Below, piece by piece: positions 6,795-13,016 of a DNA stretch of 13,016 nucleotides. A model generated the notes under the pieces. That model was not told the DNA's origin. It did not search any database and worked only from the letters and a program-made list of their open reading frames with translations. Source of the stretch: JBOFDK01 sp051650305 (lineage in GTDB: Bacteria > Bacillota > Clostridia > Lachnospirales > Cellulosilyticaceae); the NCBI GenBank assembly GCA_051650305.1, contig JBOFIT010000142.1:1-13016 (forward strand), read 5' to 3'. Each line of letters opens with the position of its first letter. The first letter of the stretch is position 1. A program made the translations under genes and the position numbers.

Positions 6795-7946
6795 TTAGAA
6801 ATAATTATACAACCCTGTGCTCAGTGTATTTTTGAAATACCCCATCACATCTTCATTCATCTGTATGCATTCGATGGCTACAAGCTCTTCTACTTTTCTA
6901 AAGCCCAGCACAAGCTGGGTTAAGTAAGCAATGTCTAGCTCCACATCAGCTTTCTCCGCCACTTCTTTAGTTACAGTTCCTTTGCCCTCTGTCACCGTGA
7001 TGTGATACACACCTTGATTTTTAGGGTAATGCTTATCTTCTACCTTTATCGTAAAAGTACCCTCTTGTGTGAATGGATAAAGTTCTAAGACTTTTTGTAC
7101 ATTGACGATACGTGCCATCATGAATGACTCTTCCTTCACCTCTCCATAAGGATTCTGAAGTAAATCCATGATTGGTTCTGGTTTGACGGATTTCACATGA
7201 AGTGAACCTGCCTGTGCACGATGCTTATAGACAAAGTTTAGCATGCCTTTGAAAGCTTGCATCGTTGTATAGTGGAACTCCTCTATCCAAAATGTCCAGT
7301 TATCAATATTGAAGAACATATAGCCCTCCACTTCACCTTCTGCATTGGTGTACACAACCTTCGTTGTACGCTTCTCCTGCCACTTATCTTCCCACATTTT
7401 AGGTGTGCGTAAAGTCATCCCATTGCATCCCATAGCCATCTGACTATACAGTGTCTGTACCACTTCTTTGCACCCTGTAGCTGGCATCACCTGACCTGTG
7501 TTTGCAAAAGTCTTTAGCTGGTCCATCTCTACTTTATAGGTATAGAAACGGTATGCCCACTTATAGCCAAACTGCTCATAGAAGCTGTATTTGAAAGGCC
7601 CTAATACAGAGAAAAGCATTTCCTTTTCGTCCATGTATGCTAGTGCATGCTCAAGGAGTTTTCTACAGTAGCCACCTTCTCTGTAGTAGGGTGAAGTGGC
7701 CACAAGTCCCACTCCTCCCATACCTACTTCATTGCCATAAAAGCTGACTGGATGATGAAAAAGTGTGAGCACTGCTGCTAACTGGTCATCTGCAATATTT
7801 CCAATGACTGTACCTTCTTCTGGTGTAAGCTCTTCCCATTCTCTTTTTAATTGCTCATCTGAGATGCCTCTAAAGCAGTATTTTTGAAGTGCCATATACT
7901 CTTCATGATACTTCTCTTTATTGGTATGTAATAATTCAAATGTCAT
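6795..7946 (-). CDS. Eis-like GNAT N-acetyltransferase with SCP2-like C-terminal domain
   Basis: Cytoplasmic acetyl-CoA-dependent acetyltransferase, 383 residues, close to the Eis family (about 400). Domain 1 has the GNAT acetyl-CoA signature: GGVGLVATSPYYREGGYCRKLL, residues 77-98, with the R-x-x-G-x-x-x-x-L loop. Next comes SFYEQFGY (121-128), matching the Eis segment whose Tyr acts as general acid, here Tyr123. A second degenerate GNAT domain (about 150-275) and an SCP2-like domain (about 280-383, with LTQLVLGF) follow. The protein ends in ...LYNYF; the C-terminal Phe carboxylate is the general base in characterised Eis, so the catalytic set appears intact. The frame can be extended to 8018, but ATG at 7946 has GAGG (7955-7958) at 8 bases and starts 4 bases after the oxidoreductase stop, so I use it. 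Last gene of the glycosidase operon. Substrate unknown; an amine is expected from the family. Confidence 0.85.
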   Translation of the reverse strand: MTFELLHTNKEKYHEEYMALQKYCFRGISDEQLKREWEELTPEEGTVIGNIADDQLAAVLTLFHHPVSFYGNEVGMGGVGLVATSPYYREGGYCRKLLEHALAYMDEKEMLFSVLGPFKYSFYEQFGYKWAYRFYTYKVEMDQLKTFANTGQVMPATGCKEVVQTLYSQMAMGCNGMTLRTPKMWEDKWQEKRTTKVVYTNAEGEVEGYMFFNIDNWTFWIEEFHYTTMQAFKGMLNFVYKHRAQAGSLHVKSVKPEPIMDLLQNPYGEVKEESFMMARIVNVQKVLELYPFTQEGTFTIKVEDKHYPKNQGVYHITVTEGKGTVTKEVAEKADVELDIAYLTQLVLGFRKVEELVAIECIQMNEDVMGYFKNTLSTGLYNYF

Positions 7947-7950
7947 CAAC

Positions 7951-9222
7951 CTAACCTCGCGTTCTATATTCATCCATCTCAATAACTTGTTTTGTAAGTC
8001 TTGATTCCTCTGCTGCAAATCCCATCAGATGACTTTCTACCGAATAGATAGCTGATGTCTTCACAAGCTCTCTACTACCTTCTTTGTAGCCTGCTACTGT
8101 CTCCACAAACTCTTGGATGATCTTCGCATCACCACCACCATGTGAGTAACGACTTAATTCATAGTTTGATGTATCGTGGCTTACCATTTCTCCTGTCAGG
8201 AAGTCGTGTACATCCACGCAATTTTTCTCCATATGGGCACGAATCTCTCCACGCGTCCCCATCACTTTAAGGGTACGAGAAATATCATGGGTAAACCCTG
8301 ATAAGTTAAAGGTCGCTGTCACTTCATTTTCAAACTCAATGATAGTTACTTGATGGTCCGCTACGTTATTATCACTATGGTAAACGCATTTGCCATAGTT
8401 GCTCTCACCCAGAACTTGTAGTAATTCTTCTTCACTTGTACCTTCGTAGAATACACAAGTTGGCCATGTCCCTAGACTTCTCGTATAGATACGCTTCGCT
8501 GAATACGGACAAGTGGCTTCCACTTGGCAAGTCACACATCGCTCACTTGCACCTTCTGGCGCACAGGATGCCTTAAAGTGTTTAAGGCTACCAAAAGAAC
8601 TGATACTCTTAGCTTTTCCTCCTACTAAATACACTAGAATATCTAGATCATGGCAGCTTTTCGCTAGGATAATAGGACTTGTCTCATTGCTATTACGCCA
8701 GTTACCTCTCACATAACTATGGGCGATATGATGGTATCCCACATTTTCATTGTGTTGAATATTAACGAGTTCTCCAATGGCACCACTTTCTATTACTTCT
8801 TTAATCTTGCCAAAGAAAGGGGTGTAACGAAGTACATGACATATAGCAAACACTTGGTCAGTATACTTCTTCGCTAATTTATCAAATTTACGAATCTCTT
8901 CTACTGTATTTGCCATTGGTTTCTCAAGAAGTACATGGTACCCCTTCTCCAATGCTTTTTCTGCTGGCTCATAATGCATATCATCATTTGTACAGATGAA
9001 TACTGCATCACACATTTTATCTTGCTCTAAGAAATCTTCCCAGCTTTCAAAGACATAGGCTTCTTCTATACCATGATCTTTTACAAGGCGCTCTCTTTTC
9101 TCTCCCACTGGTTCTGCTACTGCTACGACTTGACCAGTTCCTGGGTTTTCTAAAAGGTATTTTGCATAAGAATGCTGACCTCTTTCGCCTGCTCCAATGA
9201 CACCAATTGTTACTTTTTTCAT
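7951..9222 (-). CDS. Gfo/Idh/MocA-family NAD(P)-dependent oxidoreductase
   Basis: Cytoplasmic sugar or cyclitol dehydrogenase-type protein, 423 residues. The Rossmann nucleotide-binding motif GAGERG is at 10-15 and the family EKP motif at 100-102. The K-x-x-H-D segment (KSCHD, 188-192) supplies the expected catalytic Lys and His. A Cys-rich insertion (C220, C229, C232, C238) follows and is a plausible metal site. The frame reaches TTG at 9231, but GAGAGG (9232-9237) sits directly against that TTG and 9 bases before ATG at 9222, so I use the ATG. It lies between the GH31 gene (41 bases upstream) and the acetyltransferase gene (4 bases downstream). In such operons this family oxidises or reduces the imported sugar, sometimes as part of glycosidic-bond cleavage; which applies here cannot be read from the sequence. 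Confidence 0.93.
   Translation of the reverse strand: MKKVTIGVIGAGERGQHSYAKYLLENPGTGQVVAVAEPVGEKRERLVKDHGIEEAYVFESWEDFLEQDKMCDAVFICTNDDMHYEPAEKALEKGYHVLLEKPMANTVEEIRKFDKLAKKYTDQVFAICHVLRYTPFFGKIKEVIESGAIGELVNIQHNENVGYHHIAHSYVRGNWRNSNETSPIILAKSCHDLDILVYLVGGKAKSISSFGSLKHFKASCAPEGASERCVTCQVEATCPYSAKRIYTRSLGTWPTCVFYEGTSEEELLQVLGESNYGKCVYHSDNNVADHQVTIIEFENEVTATFNLSGFTHDISRTLKVMGTRGEIRAHMEKNCVDVHDFLTGEMVSHDTSNYELSRYSHGGGDAKIIQEFVETVAGYKEGSRELVKTSAIYSVESHLMGFAAEESRLTKQVIEMDEYRTRG
7955..7958 (-). promoter_or_regulatory. Ribosome binding site that decides the acetyltransferase start
   Basis: GAGG, then an 8-base spacer, then ATG at 7946. It lies within the last codons of the oxidoreductase gene, so ribosomes finishing that gene can restart here. 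The longer in-frame extension to 8018 would overlap the oxidoreductase by 68 bases and adds a sequence (MQQRNQDLQNKL) not typical of the family. Confidence 0.75.
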
Positions 9223-9231
9223 ATACTTCAA

Positions 9232-9237
9232 CCTCTC
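9232..9237 (-). promoter_or_regulatory. Ribosome binding site that decides the oxidoreductase start
   Basis: GAGAGG on the minus strand, 9 bases before ATG at 9222. The in-frame TTG at 9231 directly abuts this site and is too close to use it. The ATG also gives MKKVTIGVIGAG, placing the Rossmann strand at the very N-terminus as usual. Confidence 0.8.
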
Positions 9238-9263
9238 ATTCCTTTTTTTACATACTGACTTTT

Positions 9264-11657
9264 TTACATAATTGCTTCGATAATTGCTTCGTAGATATCT
9301 CTATCTAATGCTCTACATCCAATCTCAGCAATAAGGCTCATCTTATCTTTGCTATTTAAAATACAGTGGTACGTATCATCCTTAAGGTTATATGGAATTT
9401 GTGCCTTGTTTAAGATGTTGTAGATTATCTCTAAGTAATGGTCGTTGGCATCCATAATGTCTGCATCACCTATTGTTACTTGGATGCATGCTGTTGCTGC
9501 TACTTTACCAATCATCATCGTACATGTATTAGTTACTTTGTCGTATACTACTTCACATGCTACTTCTTCTCCACTTACTGTTACACTTACATCACTTGGT
9601 TTTCTTACCCCACGTAACATGATGCGTACATCTCTCTCAGCTGGGATAACGCTTAGGTCTCCTTCTGCTGCTTGGATGGTAATCTGCTGCTTCTCGTTCC
9701 ATTCTACCTGCATCTTTGTAGTAGCAAAGTGACCTTCTTGGTAATTCATATCATTACCATTGTCTTCATACATCGTGAAAGTATTGTCTTTACCTGGGAA
9801 TACAAGGATATCTAATTCATGTGGATTTTCGATGCTATTATCACCATTGTGTCTTGCCATAGGGATGATAGCTCCTTCTTTTGCAAGAACCACTTGGTTT
9901 TCGATTCCTCTAAACATATTGATCATACGATTACCTTCGTACACTCTTCCTGTGAAGAAATCAATCCATCTACCTTCTGGAAGCCATGTCTCTACTTTTC
10001 CAAGACGTGTTTTTTGATTGATAGGATCTGTGATTGGTGCTACCATCACCTCACTACCGAAGAAGTATTGATTCTTTACGCGGTATGCACCATCTTGTTT
10101 TGGATATTGGTAGTACATTGGTTGGATAAATGGTACACCTTCTGCATGAAGTTTTTGATTCATTGTATAGATATATGGCACTAACTGATGACGTAGTCTT
10201 AAGTGCTCTTTGATAGTCTTTTCGTATTGCATCTCATAGCGCCATGGCTCTTTAGATGTAAAACGACTGCTTGAACTATGTAGACGCATAATAGGGCTGA
10301 ATACCCCGTATTGTACCCATCTCGCTGTCAGTTCATCATCACGCTCGCCTTGGAAGTGCCCTCCGATATCATGACTCCACCAGCAGTATCCGATATTTGA
10401 CGCTGTCGATGTGAAGTATGGTTGGAATTTATAGGATGCCCAAGTGATGTAAGTATCTCCTGAGAAACCAATAGGGTAACGATGACTACCTGGACCTGCA
10501 TAACGTGAGAATACTAATGGACGTACGTTCTGCTTCTTCATATCATAGAAGTGATAATGGTTAAGCATCCATAATGGATCTAAGCCTTTAACAGCAGTTC
10601 TCTCACCTTGTTGCCAGTCAATCCACCAGAAGTCTACGCCTTCTTCTTCACGTGGATGGTGTAGGTACTTAAAGTAAGCTTCCATAAAGTTTGGGTCTGT
10701 AATATCAAATGGAATTGGCTCCTCACGTTCATAGTCCACACCTAGTGCCTTTGCCATTGGCGCGTACATTTCTTCGTATCCTCTAATCCCCTCTGCTGGA
10801 TGAAGATTTAAGGTCACTTTAAGGTTTTCTTGATGTAACCAATCAAGCATACGTTTTGGATCTGGGAAGAGGTCTTTGTTCCATGTGTAGCCAGTCCAGC
10901 CACCACCGTATTTAGGATCTACATCCACAAGATGCCAATCCATATCGATAACAGATACAGAGAATGGGATGTCTTCTGCCTTAAAGCGTGTCATAAGTTC
11001 CTTTAACTCTGCTTCATCATATTTCCAGTATCTACTCCACCAGTTACCTAATGCGTATCTTGGGAGCATTGGCGTCTCTCCTGTAAGCTTAAAGTAATCT
11101 TTCATACACTCTAAGTACTCTCTACCATAGCCAAAGAAGTAAAGGTCGATTACATCATCTTCTCTTGGTGCTACCCAGCCATTTTCTTCGATAAGAAGTG
11201 TATGGGAATCATCAAGCACAGTAAAACCATTCACAGCAAGCACGCCATCTCCCAGTTCAACTCCACCATCTATGGCATCAAGTGTACGGTAAGTCCCTTT
11301 TAAGTTATCAATCTTCGCGCCATAGTACCATCTGTTATCACAAATTCTCATATCACTTCGTACATCTACACGTAAGCCTGAAGCGGTAAATTCCTTTTTA
11401 TCATAATAGATACTGATGTGCTCTGTACTAATTTCTAACTGATCTTCTGTTTCTATCACTTTATATGCTGGTACTGGGAAATCTCTATTCACAACTACTT
11501 GAGTTGGGCGATCTTCAAACTTCCCATTCTTAGCATACTCAATACGAATAAGCTTTGAAGTTAATATCGTAAATCTATACTTGTCACCTTGTACAACTGC
11601 ACCCTCTGCTGCTTTTCCCTGGAAATCTGGTACGAAATGTTTGCTTAACTGTTGCAT
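9264..11657 (-). CDS. Glycoside hydrolase family 31 alpha-glycosidase
   Basis: Retaining alpha-glycosidase, 797 residues, with no signal peptide, so probably cytoplasmic. Order: N-terminal beta-sandwich (about 1-195), (beta/alpha)8 catalytic barrel (about 196-510) with VIDMDWH (236-242) and GWTGYTWN (253-260), the nucleophile segment FWWIDWQQGE with Asp347, the proposed acid/base Asp401 in GFSGD (397-401), HDIGGH (429-434) and RLHSSSS (458-464), then beta domains (about 530-730) including the DUF5110-type segment YEDNGNDMNYQEGHF (630-644). A helical tail of about 65 residues follows. ATG at 11657 has GGAGG (11665-11669) at 7 bases. The W-I-D-W-Q-Q nucleophile context differs from the W-x-D-M-N-E of classical alpha-glucosidases and the K-T-D-F-G-E of YicI-type alpha-xylosidases. 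Family is firm; alpha-glucosidase, alpha-xylosidase or another activity is open. Confidence 0.93.
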   Translation of the reverse strand: MQQLSKHFVPDFQGKAAEGAVVQGDKYRFTILTSKLIRIEYAKNGKFEDRPTQVVVNRDFPVPAYKVIETEDQLEISTEHISIYYDKKEFTASGLRVDVRSDMRICDNRWYYGAKIDNLKGTYRTLDAIDGGVELGDGVLAVNGFTVLDDSHTLLIEENGWVAPREDDVIDLYFFGYGREYLECMKDYFKLTGETPMLPRYALGNWWSRYWKYDEAELKELMTRFKAEDIPFSVSVIDMDWHLVDVDPKYGGGWTGYTWNKDLFPDPKRMLDWLHQENLKVTLNLHPAEGIRGYEEMYAPMAKALGVDYEREEPIPFDITDPNFMEAYFKYLHHPREEEGVDFWWIDWQQGERTAVKGLDPLWMLNHYHFYDMKKQNVRPLVFSRYAGPGSHRYPIGFSGDTYITWASYKFQPYFTSTASNIGYCWWSHDIGGHFQGERDDELTARWVQYGVFSPIMRLHSSSSRFTSKEPWRYEMQYEKTIKEHLRLRHQLVPYIYTMNQKLHAEGVPFIQPMYYQYPKQDGAYRVKNQYFFGSEVMVAPITDPINQKTRLGKVETWLPEGRWIDFFTGRVYEGNRMINMFRGIENQVVLAKEGAIIPMARHNGDNSIENPHELDILVFPGKDNTFTMYEDNGNDMNYQEGHFATTKMQVEWNEKQQITIQAAEGDLSVIPAERDVRIMLRGVRKPSDVSVTVSGEEVACEVVYDKVTNTCTMMIGKVAATACIQVTIGDADIMDANDHYLEIIYNILNKAQIPYNLKDDTYHCILNSKDKMSLIAEIGCRALDRDIYEAIIEAIM
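9268..9291. repeat. 12-base perfect tandem duplication at the end of the GH31 gene
   Basis: ATAATTGCTTCG occurs twice in direct tandem (9268-9279 and 9280-9291). It encodes EAII followed by EAIM at the extreme C-terminus of the GH31 protein, immediately before the TAA stop. Because the unit is a multiple of three, the duplication keeps the frame and adds four residues. Confidence 0.9.
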
Positions 11658-11690
11658 CCTCTAACCTCCATTAACGTTTTCTTATTTTTT

Positions 11691-13016
11691 CTATGCCATC
11701 TCTATAATTTGATGCTTAACATCTGCTGAGTTTTTACCGATCATAATGTCAAACTCACCTGCTTCAAACACATACTCAAGCTTATTATTATAGAACATAA
11801 GCATCTCTTTTGTAATCTCGAATGTTACTTCTTCACTTGCACCTGGTGTTAATGTTACTTGCTTGAAGCCTTTAAGTTCTTTTACTGGTCTTACGACACT
11901 TGCATAAAGGTCTCTAATATATAGCTGCACTGTCTCTTTAATAGTATACGCTGATGGATTACTCACCTTAACTTTAGCTAAAGCTCTATCCCCTTCTACC
12001 TGTACTTCAAAGTCTGTATAAGTCACTTCACCGTAACTTAAACCGTAGCCAAATGGATACAGTGGCTCATTATCACAATCTAAGTAGCAACTTACATAAC
12101 GATGACGCTTACCATAATTTGGACGTCCTGTATTGTAGCAGTTATAGTGAACTGGAATTTGACCTACTGTTTGTGGAAAACTCATAGAAAGTCTTGCCGA
12201 TGGATTCGCTACTCCCATAAGAATATCTGCAAGAGCTCCACTTGATTCTGTACCTAAGAACCAGCCTTGAAGTACTGCATCACAGCAAGGCAATACTGGG
12301 GCAATCTCTAGTGGTCTGCCACTAAATAAAATAGCAACGATTGGCTTACCTAACTTATGTAGCTCTGTAATAAGCTTTTCTTGATTTGGTGAAAGTCTGA
12401 TATTTGTACGGCTTGCACTTTCTCCTGTATCACAAGGATGCTCGCCTACTGCTGTAATGATTACATCACAATCTTTCAATGCCGCTACCGCTTCTTCTAC
12501 CTTATCTGCTACATCAAAGAACCCATCTTGCATTGGCTTAATCTCATCATCCATAGCCGTTACAACTTGCATCCCATGCGCCTCAAGTTCTGCACCTAAT
12601 GTCCCTGCATTTTTCTTATCTGTTAATGACCATCCACCCATCGTATCACTTGATGCTGTAAATGGCCCTGCAATACCTACTTTAAGACCTGACTTAAGTG
12701 GTAACACTTGCTCATTCTTAAGCATAACCACACATTCTCTTGCCACTTTTCTAGCTTTCGCAACGTGATCTTCACACTTATGAAGCTTCTTTTCCATCTC
12801 TTCATCTGCATCTTTGTATGGGTTTTCAAATAAGCCTAGTTCATCCTTAAGTGTAAGGATATTTCTCACTGCTTGGTCGATAAGTTCAAGGGATAATGCA
12901 CCTTCCTCCACAAGCTCTTTGCCGTAATTGATATAGTGTGTAGACATCATCTCAATATCAATTCCTGCTTCGATACATGCCTTAGCTGCTGCCTTACCAT
13001 CTTTTGTATACCCATT
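11691..13016 (-). CDS. Glycoside hydrolase family 3 beta-glycosidase, C-terminal part
   Basis: Partial: the gene's 5' end lies beyond the right edge. The frame is open to the last base, and the visible 441 residues start NGYTKDGKAAAKACIEAGID and continue IEMMS. This is the barrel segment that normally follows the catalytic SDW nucleophile, so the nucleophile itself is outside the window. Visible: the end of the (beta/alpha)8 domain, the alpha/beta sandwich domain (about 105-290) with GESASRTNIRLSPNQ, where Glu199 (visible numbering) is the likely acid/base, PFGYGLSYG (321-329), and the C-terminal fibronectin III-like domain with VQLYIRD and VRPVKELKGF. About 290 residues are missing compared with BglX-type enzymes. 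It is the first visible gene of the glycosidase operon, 33 bases before GH31. Expected reaction: release of a terminal beta-linked sugar; beta-glucosidase is most likely, beta-xylosidase possible. Confidence 0.92.
   Translation of the reverse strand, partial: NGYTKDGKAAAKACIEAGIDIEMMSTHYINYGKELVEEGALSLELIDQAVRNILTLKDELGLFENPYKDADEEMEKKLHKCEDHVAKARKVARECVVMLKNEQVLPLKSGLKVGIAGPFTASSDTMGGWSLTDKKNAGTLGAELEAHGMQVVTAMDDEIKPMQDGFFDVADKVEEAVAALKDCDVIITAVGEHPCDTGESASRTNIRLSPNQEKLITELHKLGKPIVAILFSGRPLEIAPVLPCCDAVLQGWFLGTESSGALADILMGVANPSARLSMSFPQTVGQIPVHYNCYNTGRPNYGKRHRYVSCYLDCDNEPLYPFGYGLSYGEVTYTDFEVQVEGDRALAKVKVSNPSAYTIKETVQLYIRDLYASVVRPVKELKGFKQVTLTPGASEEVTFEITKEMLMFYNNKLEYVFEAGEFDIMIGKNSADVKHQIIEMA

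Noticed and set aside
7947..8018. 24-residue N-terminal extension of the acetyltransferase
   Set aside because: It overlaps the oxidoreductase gene, and the ATG at 7946 is well placed for a ribosome binding site and matches the family's N-terminus.
9819..10184. 121-residue plus-strand reading frame opposite the GH31 gene
   Set aside because: It lies wholly inside a well-supported GH31 gene, has no recognisable motif and is rich in His, Cys and Ile, as expected for an antisense shadow.
12457..12768. 103-residue plus-strand reading frame opposite the GH3 gene
   Set aside because: Low-complexity Ser/Ala/Pro composition produced by the antisense of a conserved GH3 domain.

Overview
The window looks like a chromosomal carbohydrate-utilisation locus from a low-GC, Gram-positive anaerobe. 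A Clostridia/Lachnospiraceae-type organism is my best guess. The reasons are AT-rich intergenic DNA, strong GGAGG ribosome binding sites, GTG starts, a lipobox-type solute-binding protein, a CUT1-type ABC importer with no ATPase beside it, and a LacI-family regulator. I cannot name the species from the sequence. I see no tRNA, rRNA, CRISPR array, transposase or insertion sequence. No gene-free stretch exceeds 300 bases; the longest is the 285-base divergent promoter region at 5430-5714.

Layout. Eight genes lie on the minus strand and one on the plus strand. Reading the minus strand 5' to 3' (right to left), the first unit is a GH3 beta-glycosidase (its 5' part lies beyond the right edge), a GH31 alpha-glycosidase, a Gfo/Idh/MocA oxidoreductase and an Eis-like acetyltransferase. 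These are closely spaced (33, 41 and 4 bases) and end at a long perfect hairpin (6731-6784). On the other side of that hairpin a LacI-family gene converges on them. The LacI gene diverges from a second minus-strand unit: a lipoprotein sugar-binding protein, a large solute-binding protein with two N-terminal carbohydrate-binding-like domains, permease 1, and permease 2 (cut by the left edge). Good sigma-A-type promoters for both divergent units can be read directly, and an inverted repeat between them is a candidate operator.

How the genes work together (inference). The importer brings in an oligosaccharide. The two glycosidases, of which the GH31 has no signal peptide, would cleave alpha- and beta-linked residues inside the cell. 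The oxidoreductase would act on a released or modified sugar, and the LacI protein would sense a sugar. An alpha-plus-beta exo-glycosidase pair fits a mixed-linkage substrate such as a xyloglucan-type oligosaccharide, but the sequence does not prove the substrate. The most unusual parts are the 971-residue binding protein encoded beside a normal one, the intercistronic hairpin between those two genes, and the Eis-like acetyltransferase sitting in a sugar operon.

Several starts were chosen by ribosome-binding-site position rather than longest reading frame: GTG at 3908, ATG at 7946 and ATG at 9222.
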